Counted from the first letter of the stretch, positions 1-8,084 are shown. The stretch is 25,578 bases of DNA from Peptoniphilus sp034090345 (GCF_034090345.1 NZ_JAXDSS010000062.1:1-25578), one strand, 5' to 3'. Program-made: numbers and translations. The notes: generated by a model not told the origin, from the letters alone.

Positions 1-79
1 TCCTTATATATTCTCTTTTGTTATTAGTTTTTTTGAGTTCTACTTCTAATTCTTGAATCTGTTTTTGTATATCTTTCAT
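1..79 (-). CDS. Partial small protein of unknown function, 5' end only
   Basis: Reading leftward from an ATG at 79-77, the frame stays open to the window edge and encodes about 26 residues (beginning MKDIQKQIQELEVELKK). The peptide is rich in Lys, Glu and Gln with heptad-like spacing, which would suit a coiled coil. No ribosome binding site precedes the ATG. A TATAAT sequence on the same strand at 91-86 would put the transcription start almost on the ATG, so a leaderless message is possible. A stop codon at 94-92 rules out a start further upstream. The AT-rich setting makes a chance -10 match likely, and too little is visible to name a family. Confidence 0.35.
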   Translation of the reverse strand, partial: MKDIQKQIQELEVELKKTNNKREYIR

Positions 80-151
80 AATATTATTATACTACATTAA
101 ATCACACAATTGTATCTATTGTTTAACGGATATTAGTATTAAAACATAAAG

Positions 152-195
152 AAAATAGCAGTGCTGAGTTAATTTCAACACTGCTATTTTTTTAA
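152..195. terminator. Bidirectional intrinsic terminator downstream of the zinc operon
   Basis: A perfect 12-bp stem (AAAATAGCAGTG at 152-163 pairing with CACTGCTATTTT at 179-190) encloses a 15-nt loop. The T-run is strong on the plus strand and interrupted on the minus strand. It lies at the stop codon of the minus-strand permease gene and probably ends the zinc uptake operon. Confidence 0.8.
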
Positions 196-995
196 ATTCT
201 CTTTCTCTTTTTTATTTTATTTAAACTGAAAAGTATCAACATACCAATTACAGCATTTATAACTATTGCTCCACCCGGTTTTACATCGAACCAATAGGAC
301 ATACAAATTCCAAAGAACATATATATCACTCCGAGTAAGATACTTAGTTTTAATGTTTGTTTGTAAGACCTACATATTAATAGAGACGTTGCAACCGGCA
401 ACACAAGTAGTGAAGCAACAAGTAGTGCGCCGACTATTTTACAGGCAAGAGCAACTGTTATGGCTGTAAGTAGTGTAAATACATTGTTGATAAGTTTTAT
501 ATTTACCCCTGAAAGTCTTGCAAGGTTTAAATCAATTGAGATATCGAGTAGTGCTCCATAATAAATTACTGAAAATGCAACAACTATTATAAAGACAATG
601 CTCACATTTATAAGGTCGATAGTTGTAACTGATGAGATACTACCGAAAAGGTAGGATTCAAAAGTATTTCCGCCGGGGGCGAAGTTTGAAAGCAAAGCAG
701 CTAAACCGAGACCCGTGCTCATGATTACAGCTGTTGCCATATCTCCATACTGCGGAAACTTCTTTCTTATTTTTTCAATTGAAAAAGCTGAAACTATACA
801 AGCTATAATAGCTCCGATAACAGGGTCAAATCCCATTATAAGTCCAACTGCGACACCTGCTAAAGAAGTGTGAGACAGTGCATCTCCAACCATTGAAGTC
901 TTTCTATTAACCATCACAACTCCAATTAAAGGAATCATGATTGAAAGCATAAAGCCGGCGATTAAGGCTTTTCTCATAAAATCATAAGCTAACAT
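192..995 (-). CDS. znuB: Zinc/manganese ABC transporter permease, ZnuB/ABC-3 family
   Basis: This is the membrane channel of a metal uptake ABC transporter. The 267-residue length is usual for ABC-3 family permeases. The sequence is almost entirely hydrophobic helices, opening with a segment at about residues 10-30 (MIPLIGVVMVNRKTSMVGDA). The conserved GDALSHTSLAGVA stretch at about 37-49 is typical of ZnuB, AdcB and MntB proteins, and a basic tail (KKRKRI) ends the protein. The ATG at 995 has an AAAGGAGG ribosome binding site and overlaps the ATPase gene by 7 bases, so the two are translationally coupled. It is the last gene of an operon with a ZinT-like protein and a ZnuA-like protein. That context argues for zinc; manganese cannot be excluded from the permease alone. 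Confidence 0.88.
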   Translation of the reverse strand: MLAYDFMRKALIAGFMLSIMIPLIGVVMVNRKTSMVGDALSHTSLAGVAVGLIMGFDPVIGAIIACIVSAFSIEKIRKKFPQYGDMATAVIMSTGLGLAALLSNFAPGGNTFESYLFGSISSVTTIDLINVSIVFIIVVAFSVIYYGALLDISIDLNLARLSGVNIKLINNVFTLLTAITVALACKIVGALLVASLLVLPVATSLLICRSYKQTLKLSILLGVIYMFFGICMSYWFDVKPGGAIVINAVIGMLILFSLNKIKKRKRI

Positions 996-1651
996 ACTGA
1001 ACCTCCTTTAAGATTGAAAATTTCATATTCTTTTAAATTTTCTTCAATAAATTCCATTTCATGAGTTACCAACATAATAGTGATGTTGTCTTTTTGCATT
1101 GAAGAGAGAATATTTATAAATTGCTCTTTACTTTTAACGTCAATTCCTGCTGTCGGCTCATCTAAGATTAAGAGTTCAGGATTATTTATCAAAGCTCTTG
1201 CTATCATGGCTCTCTGTTTTAATCCCCCGGATAGTTCATTTAGGGGAGTGTTTATTTGTTTTTCAAGTCCCATCTTGATTAGTATTTCTTTAGCTCTTCT
1301 AAGTTGTTCATCTTTTGGAATTTTAACTTTTCCAAAATCTCGATACAAATTTAAAACCACTAGTTCAAGGCAGGTAACAGGGAAAGCCATCTGGTTTGTT
1401 ACTTGTATTTGAGGTACATAACCTATCTTTTCAAAGTTTTTAAATTTAGATATGTCCTCTCCAAAAAGTTTTATACTTCCTGAATTGACTTTTAATTCTC
1501 CCAAGATTAGTTTTAGTAGGGTTGATTTACCTGAGCCGTTCTCTCCTAGAATTATATTTAATCCACCATCTTTAATGTTTAAATTTAAATTATTTAGGAC
1601 AATGTCATGTCCGTAAGAAAAAGAAAGATTTTTTATTTCTACGATATTCAA
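989..1651 (-). CDS. znuC: Zinc ABC transporter ATP-binding protein, ZnuC family
   Basis: This 220-residue ATPase powers the adjacent permease. All nucleotide-binding motifs are intact: Walker A GENGSGKST at about 36-44, Q-loop Gln81 (GYVPQ), signature LSGGLKQR at 140-147, Walker B LLILDEP at 160-166, and H-loop His197 (VTHE). The size and the short C-terminus fit the ZnuC/AdcC group, without the longer regulatory tail of proteobacterial ZnuC. It begins 15 bases after the binding-protein gene and overlaps the permease gene by 7 bases, placing it third in a four-gene operon. Zinc specificity is inferred from the neighbouring ZinT-like protein. Confidence 0.9.
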   Translation of the reverse strand: MNIVEIKNLSFSYGHDIVLNNLNLNIKDGGLNIILGENGSGKSTLLKLILGELKVNSGSIKLFGEDISKFKNFEKIGYVPQIQVTNQMAFPVTCLELVVLNLYRDFGKVKIPKDEQLRRAKEILIKMGLEKQINTPLNELSGGLKQRAMIARALINNPELLILDEPTAGIDVKSKEQFINILSSMQKDNITIMLVTHEMEFIEENLKEYEIFNLKGGSVC

Positions 1652-1666
1652 AATTTCCTCCTTATT

Positions 1667-2959
1667 TTATTTAACAGCTTCATATATTTTTTCAAGATTC
1701 ATTCTCATAAGAGATACATAATCTTTATTTTCCATATTTTCGATATTAGAAGCGAACTCCATTGAAACAAGACCTTCTGCCTTTCCATGTATTTCTTCTG
1801 CAAGGGACTTGGCACTCTTTGAATCGCCACCATATTCATAAAAAATTGTGTCTATTCCATAAGTGTTTGCAAAATTAATTGCAGTTCTTATAGTCTTTAA
1901 ACTTGGAGACTCAGAACTTACTAAATCTGATAATGCAAATTGAACCAGGTCGAAGTCTCTTGCAATATATCCATAAGCATTGTGTGCAGTCAGGAAGTGG
2001 TCATTTTTCTTATTTTTAAATTTTTCCTTAAATTCAAACTCTAAGTCGGTTAGAGCATCTATGGATTTTAGTTTATTTTTCTTATACAATCTTTGATTTT
2101 CAGGATATTTTTCAGATAATTTATCAAAAATAGCATTTAAATATTTTTTTGCGTTTACAACCGACATCCAAGAATGCGGGTCATAAGTGATTTTATCCAG
2201 TGATGAACTTGAACCGGCAAGTACAACTTCTTCGTTTATTTTTTCATTATTTGAGTTCAATAGATCATAAGACAATATATTTTCCGAAATACGGTCCGAT
2301 ACAAATACCCAGTCACCATCAGTTGGCAACTTATAAGTTACAAGTCCACTCTCATGGCCCATTTCAATAGTGTAGACTTTAGAATCTTCAATGTTGATTT
2401 GTGACCTTTGATGAACTATTTCACCTTTCTGTTCCATAATTTTTTTACCTTTTTTTATTAATTCAGCATTTGTTTCATTGCCTTTTTTGAAAAAAGCTAC
2501 ACGCATATTATTTTCGTGAGTGTGTCCAAATTCAATCCTGTATTCTTGTCCGGCTTGCATTTGAGCATGTCCCATATATTGAAAATCTCCCATAGCAGCA
2601 GCTCCCTTGTAAGTTATCAAATTAACAGACTCTGAAAGCACCAATACATCTAAATCAGGTAGATTTTCAGAGACTTGATCTATCCATTTTTCCATATTAG
2701 CACCATTTACAATAAGCAAATCAGCGTTGGCAAGCTCTCTCATATTTTTAGGACTAGGTTCCCAAAAATGAGGGTCTTTATCTAACGGCATAAAAGATTT
2801 AATTTCTACAGTGTCGCCTGCAACTTGACTAACAAGTTCGTGAATAGGATAAAAAGAGGTGTAGACAACAGGTCTGTCATCTTTCACCTCTTTTTTTGAA
2901 CATCCACTAATTATTAAAAGACAAATTACAAAACAGAAACTAAGCAGTTTCTTTTTCAT
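1667..2959 (-). CDS. znuA: ZnuA-type zinc-binding lipoprotein with a large internal insertion
   Basis: This is the substrate-binding protein of the zinc transporter. A signal peptide ends in lipobox LIISGC (Cys20), so it should be lipid-anchored outside the membrane. Cluster A-1 metal-site histidines are recognisable at His64 (DPHFWEPSP), His262 (DPHSW) and His326 (AHNAYGY), followed by an acidic FYEYGGDS segment near 373-380. At 430 residues it is far longer than the usual 290-320. The excess is a block at about residues 113-255, where homologues have only a short His-rich loop. The block carries five histidines (131, 146, 148, 183, 202) and a repeated Y-x-I-E-x-G-H motif at 140-146 and 196-202. 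It has a strong AGGAGG site, follows zinT by 14 bases and precedes znuC by 15. The core fold is secure; the role of the insertion is unknown. Confidence 0.88.
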   Translation of the reverse strand: MKKKLLSFCFVICLLIISGCSKKEVKDDRPVVYTSFYPIHELVSQVAGDTVEIKSFMPLDKDPHFWEPSPKNMRELANADLLIVNGANMEKWIDQVSENLPDLDVLVLSESVNLITYKGAAAMGDFQYMGHAQMQAGQEYRIEFGHTHENNMRVAFFKKGNETNAELIKKGKKIMEQKGEIVHQRSQINIEDSKVYTIEMGHESGLVTYKLPTDGDWVFVSDRISENILSYDLLNSNNEKINEEVVLAGSSSSLDKITYDPHSWMSVVNAKKYLNAIFDKLSEKYPENQRLYKKNKLKSIDALTDLEFEFKEKFKNKKNDHFLTAHNAYGYIARDFDLVQFALSDLVSSESPSLKTIRTAINFANTYGIDTIFYEYGGDSKSAKSLAEEIHGKAEGLVSMEFASNIENMENKDYVSLMRMNLEKIYEAVK

Positions 2960-2973
2960 AATACCTCCTAAAA

Positions 2974-3627
2974 TTATTCAGTTATTTCTTCGATGATTTG
3001 GTCCATAGTTGAATTTGGTTTTACAAAAGTAGGGAACCAATCATCCATAGCTAAAAGTTCTTCAGCATTGTTACCATATCTCATATGGAAGTGAGTCAAT
3101 TCTTCTTCACCGTGAACTTCCATTAGTAGAAGTACAGGATATTTTGCTCCTTCAGATTCGAAAGTGTACCATGTAAGTTCGTGAGAACCATGTTGAGTTT
3201 TGTGTTCATCAGTTAGTTTGTATTCAGCAGATGCAACTTCTTTTCCGCCTTTATCTTCAAAGCCATCTAAGAAAGTAATAGTATCGCCTTTAACTACCAT
3301 ACCGTTAAACTCACAATTTCTTCTTTCAAGTAATTTAGTTTTTGCTTCTTCAGCAGTTATACCATCTCTCTTTGCAACTTCTTCAAAAGCTGGCTGAACA
3401 GCCGGATCATCTAAATATGCTCCAAAGTTGTTCCAAGTTCCTTCCCAATCAGCTAAAGTTACCTTAGCATCAGCAGTTTCTGCCTTAGCATCTTTATTCA
3501 TATTAGCGTTTTGAACCGCAGCGTTAGCAGGGGCATTATTAGCTGGCGCCTCTTTCTTTTGACAACCTACAGCTAACATAGACATACACATAGCTGTAGT
3601 TACAGCTAACATTTTTAAATTTTTCAT
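2974..3627 (-). CDS. zinT: ZinT/YodA-family zinc-binding lipoprotein
   Basis: A ZinT-domain protein that captures zinc outside the cell and probably hands it to the ZnuA-like protein encoded next door. The signal peptide ends in lipobox LAVGC (Cys22). An Ala/Asn/Pro-rich linker follows at about 27-55, then the ZinT domain from about 58 (LADWEGTWNNFGAYL). Candidate metal ligands are His172 (EVHGEE), His179 and His181 (THFHMRYG), matching the ZinT three-histidine pattern. In streptococcal AdcA this domain is fused to the C-terminus of the binding protein; here it is a separate lipoprotein at the head of the operon. The ATG at 3627 follows AAGGAGG. A clear promoter lies about 90 bases upstream. 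Proteobacterial ZinT is periplasmic and soluble, so the lipid anchor fits a Gram-positive setting. Confidence 0.88.
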   Translation of the reverse strand: MKNLKMLAVTTAMCMSMLAVGCQKKEAPANNAPANAAVQNANMNKDAKAETADAKVTLADWEGTWNNFGAYLDDPAVQPAFEEVAKRDGITAEEAKTKLLERRNCEFNGMVVKGDTITFLDGFEDKGGKEVASAEYKLTDEHKTQHGSHELTWYTFESEGAKYPVLLLMEVHGEEELTHFHMRYGNNAEELLAMDDWFPTFVKPNSTMDQIIEEITE

Positions 3628-3714
3628 AAAATCCTCCTTGACTTATTTTTAATAAGGTACTTTGTATGTAAAATTAAAAATACAAAAGATAACCAATATC
3701 ATTATTACAAGTAT

Positions 3715-3742
3715 ACTATACCACTTTCTAAATAACTGTCAA
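3715..3742 (-). promoter_or_regulatory. Sigma-A promoter of the zinc uptake operon
   Basis: On the minus strand TTGACA (3742-3737) is followed after 16 bases by TATAGT (3720-3715). The leader to the zinT start is about 80 bases, long enough to hold an operator. I could not identify a convincing Zur or AdcR box in it. Confidence 0.65.
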
Positions 3743-3839
3743 GGGATAGAGGGAAATAATTTTAAATAAATTATAAAATAAGAAATAAATTAAAAAATAA
3801 AGATATGTTTGTTTATTCAAAGAGTGGAGAATATTAATT

Positions 3840-3881
3840 ATATAAATAAAAATGACCACCAGTCCAAACTAGCGGTCATTT
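3840..3881 (-). terminator. Intrinsic terminator of the xanthine dehydrogenase operon
   Basis: An 8-bp stem (AAATGACC at 3850-3857 with GGTCATTT at 3874-3881) is followed on the minus strand by a T-rich run (TTTTTATTTAT). It lies just past the xdhC stop codon. Confidence 0.75.
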
Positions 3882-3892
3882 CTTTATGTTTT

Positions 3893-4432
3893 TTATTTTT
3901 CAAGATTTTTTTCGATTGTTTTTTCAACGGCTCTTAGGATGTTTTCGTAACCTGTACATCTGCAAAGATGTCCAGCCAACATTTTTCTAAGTTCTGCTCT
4001 TGTAAATCTCTTTTTCTTAGCTACAATTTCTGATGATGTTACTATAAATCCTGGTGTACAGAATCCGCATTGTACGGCTGCTTCATCAACAAAGGCTTGT
4101 TGGATATCTGAAAGGGTGCCGTCTTTGTTTAGTAATCCTTCTGTTGTCCAAATGTCTTTTCCATCTGCCCATATTGCCATATAGATACAAGAGTTAAAGG
4201 CTTCTCCGTCTATAAGAACTGCACACGCTCCACATTCTCCAACTTCACAACCTTTTTTTACTGATGTAAGTCTAAAGTCATTTCTCAACATATCTGTTAG
4301 AGAGGCTCTCATATCAACCATCTGAGTAATTCTTTCTCCGTTGATTCTACATCTGATTAGTTTAAATTGTGGTTCGTAGTGTAATACTTGTTCTTCTTTA
4401 GGTTCATAAGGTCCGTGTTCTGAATTATGCAT
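3893..4432 (-). CDS. xdhC: Xanthine dehydrogenase iron-sulfur subunit
   Basis: The small electron-transfer subunit of a three-subunit molybdenum hydroxylase. It should carry two [2Fe-2S] clusters. The first is plant-ferredoxin-like with Cys62, 67, 70 and 82 (GCEVGECGAC...SC). The second is helical with Cys122, 125, 157 and 159 (QCGFCTPG and HLCRCTGY). At 179 residues it is about 20 longer than E. coli XdhC, because of an N-terminal extension rich in acidic and polar residues. The start overlaps the FAD-subunit gene by 8 bases, indicating coupled translation. It moves electrons from the molybdenum centre to the FAD subunit. The family is certain; xanthine as substrate is inferred from the large subunit. 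Confidence 0.9.
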   Translation of the reverse strand: MHNSEHGPYEPKEEQVLHYEPQFKLIRCRINGERITQMVDMRASLTDMLRNDFRLTSVKKGCEVGECGACAVLIDGEAFNSCIYMAIWADGKDIWTTEGLLNKDGTLSDIQQAFVDEAAVQCGFCTPGFIVTSSEIVAKKKRFTRAELRKMLAGHLCRCTGYENILRAVEKTIEKNLEK

Positions 4433-5309
4433 TTTGACCTCCTTTATAAGCTTTAAAACATTCTACTAAGCATCTTCTTGAGATTTCTTTTAGGATGTGA
4501 ACTCTCAAGTCTTTTGAAGCTCTCCAAGAGTCTCTTGGTTTAAGTTCTTTGATTGCTTCTTCGGCAAATGCGTTGATATTTTCTACTGTAAGCGGTTTTC
4601 CCTTTAGGAATTTTTCAGCTTCTGGAGTTCTTAGAGGTATTGGTCCTGCAACTCCAAATGCAGCTCTTACATCTTCTACTGTATTTTCGCCTGAGAATTT
4701 ACAGCTGATTGAACAACCGCTTGTTGCGATATCCATAGCATTTCTCATTGCATATTTAAAGTAGTGTCCATAGTATCCTTCATAGGATTCTTTTTTGATT
4801 TTAACAGCTGTAACAAGTTCTGTAGGCTTTAAGTCTACAACACCTGTTTTGATATAAAATTCTGTAATTGGAACTTCACGAACTCCGTTTTCACCCTTGA
4901 TTTCAACTATTGCGTCCCAAGCGTGTAGTGTTGTAGTTGAGTCAGCTGATGGAACACCATTGCTTATATTACCGCCAACTGTTGCGATATTTCTAAGTTG
5001 TGGACCACCGGCAGTGTCTACGGCTTCACCAAGTGTAGGACAGTATTTTTGAATTAGTTCGTTTTGAGTTATGTGGCTAAATGATGTCAAGGCACCAACT
5101 CTTAGTGTTCCGTCTTCGTCCATGGATACACCGCGAATTTCGTCGATCATATAGATTGATACTAATTCTTCGCCTGCCATTTTTCCTTCACGAATTTTAA
5201 TCAATACGTCTGAACCTCCGCCTAGTATTTTTGCTTCAGGATGTTCACGTAAGAGCTCAATAGCCTCATCAACTGTAAAGGCTTCATAAATTTTCTTTAT
5301 ATCGTACAT
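4425..5309 (-). CDS. xdhB: Xanthine dehydrogenase FAD-binding subunit
   Basis: The medium FAD subunit (294 residues) of the same enzyme. FAD-binding signatures of the CO-dehydrogenase flavoprotein family are present: AKILGGGSDVLIKIREG at about 26-42 and AGGPQLRNIATVGGNISNG at about 100-118. The C-terminal region (FKYAMRNAMDIATSGCS, then RDSWRASKDLRVH) matches the pattern I recall for E. coli XdhB almost throughout. It would pass electrons to NAD+ or another acceptor. The start has an AGGAGG site 13 bases after the xdhA stop, and the end overlaps xdhC. Order and subunit sizes correspond to the E. coli xdhABC layout, so the assignment is strong. Confidence 0.9.
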   Translation of the reverse strand: MYDIKKIYEAFTVDEAIELLREHPEAKILGGGSDVLIKIREGKMAGEELVSIYMIDEIRGVSMDEDGTLRVGALTSFSHITQNELIQKYCPTLGEAVDTAGGPQLRNIATVGGNISNGVPSADSTTTLHAWDAIVEIKGENGVREVPITEFYIKTGVVDLKPTELVTAVKIKKESYEGYYGHYFKYAMRNAMDIATSGCSISCKFSGENTVEDVRAAFGVAGPIPLRTPEAEKFLKGKPLTVENINAFAEEAIKELKPRDSWRASKDLRVHILKEISRRCLVECFKAYKGGQNA

Positions 5310-5322
5310 AATTTCCTCCTGC

Positions 5323-7626
5323 TTAAAGTTCTATTTCTAAATTATCAAGTAGTCCGGCTTCTTTGAATAGTGGATATAGAACGTGTGGGTTCATTGGGCA
5401 TTGTTTTGCAGCAACTCCTGTTGCGTTTAATATCGCATTTCTAATCGCTGGAGCAGGGGAACAAGTTGGCGGTTCTCCTAATGCTTTAGTTCCATATGGT
5501 GAGGTTGGTTCAGCATTTTCAACAAAATAAACTTCTAAATCAGGATGATCCATCGTTGTGGATAACTTGTAATCTAACAGATTGTTGTTAAGTGTTCTGC
5601 CTGTTTTTTCGTCATATTTTAGTTCTTCTGAAAGGGCATATCCTATAGCCATTGACATTCCTCCGTGTACTTGAGCTTCTGCAAGTTGAGGATTGATAAG
5701 TTTACCGCAGTCGTGAACATTGATTAGTCGTTTTACTGTTGCTTTACATAGGCTTAAGTCTACTTCAACCTCTGCAAATGAACAACCAAATGAGTATGCA
5801 TTATTTCTTATTTGATATGTTGATTCAGCTGTTATGTGTTCGCTGTTTACAAAACTATATAATTCTGTTGTTGCGAGTTCGGCAAGACTCATTAGAACTC
5901 TATTGTCAGATATTCTAACAAGGTTTCCGTCGATTAGGTCTATGTTTTCACGTGTTACACCAAGAAGTTTGTATGCGTGGTCAAATATTTTTTCGCGTAG
6001 TATTCTTGCTGTTTTTGTGATTGAAAAACTTGCTATAAATGTTTGTCTTGATGCGTATGCTGCTGTACCAAATGGAGTTATATCAGTGTCTTGGTTTGTC
6101 ATGATGTGTACGTCTTCAAAATTTACACCGATTGCATCTGCTGCCATTTGTGAGAATGCAGTGTCGGCACCTTGTCCGATTTCTGTTTCGCCAAGCATAA
6201 GTTGTACTGAACCGTCTTGGTTTAATACCATACGGCAAGCTGAAGTTTCAAGTGAAATAGGATAAACTGCTGTATTGTACCAGAATACCGCATGACCTAT
6301 GCCTCGGCGAATATTTCCTGTTTGATTTTTAAATTCTTCTAATTTTTTATCATAGTCTATAGCTTTTTTACCTACTTCAAGACATTCTCTGAATGAATCG
6401 TAGTAGTTTTCATTTTTAGAGAATCCATCAACGTATCCTTTAGGCATTAAATTTTTCATACGGAATTCATATGAATCCACTCCAAGCGCTCTTGCTATAT
6501 CTTCTGTGTGAGATTCTACTGCAAACATAGCTTGTGGGATGCCATATCCACGCATAGCTCCGGCAGTTGGTCTATTTGTGTATACTGTGTAAGCATCACC
6601 TTCAACGTTATCGCAAGGATATAGTTGGTGGAAACAGCCAAGGCCTTTTGCTGCGATACTGTGTCCGTGAGAGGCATATGCTCCGTTATTTGCGAAAGCT
6701 TCTAATTTACGAGCTGCAAATGTTCCGTCTTTTCTAAGATATGAAACTATGTGCATAGTAATTTTGTGACGTGTACGGTTTGAAACAAAGGTTTCTTCAC
6801 GAGATGTGTCAAGTTTTACGGGATGTCCGCCAACTTGAGTTGTCAAGAATGCTCCAAGTGGCTCGTAAAGAGCGTCTTGTTTATTTCCGAATCCACCACC
6901 GATATATGGTTTGATTAGACGGATTTTACCCCAAGGCACGCCTAATGCTTGACCACAGATACGTCTTACGATGTGTGGTATTTGAGTTGAGGCTACAACT
7001 ACAATCTTGCCAGATTCTTCGTAAGAGTAAACGATCCCGTTTTCTATGTGAGAGTGTTGCACTACTGGTGTATCGTACCAACCTTCAACTTTTATAAGGC
7101 CTTCTTCTTTTATTGCCTCTTGGTAATTACCTCTGTTGTTTTGTGTGTGGTTGATTATATTGTTTGGGAAGTCCTCATGTATTTGAGGAGCTCCATCTTT
7201 CATGGCTTCAAATGCATCAAATACTGCAGGATATTCTTCATATTCTACTTTTAGTTTGCTCAAAGCTTGTGTTGCTGAAACTTCATCTTTTGCGATAACT
7301 ACTGCAACGTCATCTCCGTAATAACGTACATGTTCGTTTAGAAGTTTACGGTCAGCTATATCTTGGTGGTGTGGGTCAGTTGACCAAGGGTGGCCAGCTG
7401 TTGGGAAACCATGTTTTGGAACGTCAAAGCATGTAACCACTTTTACCAAACCTTCAATTTTTTCTGCTTCAGAAGTATCTATTGATACTACTCTTCCATG
7501 TGGTATTGTTGAGTGCAAAATTTTTGCAACGTAAGCACGTGGGTCTATTAGGTCTTCTGTGTATTTCGCACGACCTGTAACTTTATCAAAAGCGTCGACT
7601 CTTTTTTCGCTTTTTCCTACAGACAT
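5323..7626 (-). CDS. xdhA: Xanthine dehydrogenase molybdenum-binding subunit
   Basis: The catalytic molybdopterin subunit (767 residues). Key landmarks: GGGFGNKQ at 243-250, GAMRGYG at 356-362 (the Arg that orients purines in xanthine oxidoreductases), GETEIGQGADT at 479-489, and GEPP with the catalytic base Glu718. The GNKQ variant at the first motif, where mammalian enzymes have GGKE, is also what I recall for E. coli XdhA, as is the GAMRGYG form. This supports grouping with bacterial purine hydroxylases rather than CO dehydrogenase or aldehyde oxidoreductases. It is the first gene of a three-gene operon. No molybdenum-cofactor insertion gene (XdhC/CoxI type) is nearby, so maturation must be supplied from elsewhere. 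Another purine or N-heterocycle remains possible as substrate. Confidence 0.9.
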   Translation of the reverse strand: MSVGKSEKRVDAFDKVTGRAKYTEDLIDPRAYVAKILHSTIPHGRVVSIDTSEAEKIEGLVKVVTCFDVPKHGFPTAGHPWSTDPHHQDIADRKLLNEHVRYYGDDVAVVIAKDEVSATQALSKLKVEYEEYPAVFDAFEAMKDGAPQIHEDFPNNIINHTQNNRGNYQEAIKEEGLIKVEGWYDTPVVQHSHIENGIVYSYEESGKIVVVASTQIPHIVRRICGQALGVPWGKIRLIKPYIGGGFGNKQDALYEPLGAFLTTQVGGHPVKLDTSREETFVSNRTRHKITMHIVSYLRKDGTFAARKLEAFANNGAYASHGHSIAAKGLGCFHQLYPCDNVEGDAYTVYTNRPTAGAMRGYGIPQAMFAVESHTEDIARALGVDSYEFRMKNLMPKGYVDGFSKNENYYDSFRECLEVGKKAIDYDKKLEEFKNQTGNIRRGIGHAVFWYNTAVYPISLETSACRMVLNQDGSVQLMLGETEIGQGADTAFSQMAADAIGVNFEDVHIMTNQDTDITPFGTAAYASRQTFIASFSITKTARILREKIFDHAYKLLGVTRENIDLIDGNLVRISDNRVLMSLAELATTELYSFVNSEHITAESTYQIRNNAYSFGCSFAEVEVDLSLCKATVKRLINVHDCGKLINPQLAEAQVHGGMSMAIGYALSEELKYDEKTGRTLNNNLLDYKLSTTMDHPDLEVYFVENAEPTSPYGTKALGEPPTCSPAPAIRNAILNATGVAAKQCPMNPHVLYPLFKEAGLLDNLEIEL

Positions 7627-7690
7627 AAAATCCCTCTTTTCTTTTAAAAAATTATTAAAAGTAATGAAAATGTTAACTTCTTATATAAAT

Positions 7691-7716
7691 ATAATAGCAC
7701 AATACTTTTAAAAGTA
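7691..7716 (-). promoter_or_regulatory. Probable xdh promoter with a perfect 14-bp palindrome
   Basis: A -10-like TATTAT lies on the minus strand at 7696-7691. Immediately upstream is the perfect palindrome TACTTTTAAAAGTA (7703-7716), which covers the expected spacer and -35 area. No good -35 is visible, as might be expected of an activator-dependent or tightly controlled promoter. The half-site TTAAAAGTAA recurs near 7655-7664. Confidence 0.4.
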
Positions 7717-8075
7717 AAACAATTTCTTATAGCAACTAATTAAATAATTAAAGGCGAATGGCAAAAATTTAACATTCGATATTTACTTGTCTTAAATAAA
7801 ATAATCGTTTTCTAAAATTATAAAATTAAATAATGAATAAATTGGTTTTGAATGGTTGTTTTTGATTTTATCATACATAATTGAATATTTAATCATAAAT
7901 TCATATAAAATTTTTTGATAAAAAATTATAAATGAAATAGAAAAATAAAATTTTGATGCTGTTTTTTAGATTTAATTGTTATATAAGATCGGAAAGTGCT
8001 TAATTAAAATTAGTAAATAGTTCTAAATATTTTCTGTAAAAATACATATTATATTGATTTATAGTTGATAAATTG

Positions 8076-8084
8076 TGGTATAAT
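8076..8084 (+). promoter_or_regulatory. Extended -10 promoter of the CNNM gene
   Basis: TGGTATAAT forms an extended -10 (TGn-TATAAT), with TATAAT at 8079-8084 and only weak -35 matches upstream. Transcription should begin near 8091. This places the AAGGAGG site (8107-8113) in the leader and excludes the in-frame TTG at 8084 as the start. Confidence 0.6.

Noticed and set aside
3684..3710. Zur/Fur-type box in the zinT leader (AT-rich partial inverted repeat, ATAA...TTAT)
   Set aside because: Only the outer bases are symmetrical and the match to Zur or Fur consensus is poor; expected by chance in this AT-rich leader.
5834..6265. 143-codon plus-strand open frame inside xdhA
   Set aside because: It is a shadow of the catalytic subunit, which has every expected motif in the other strand.
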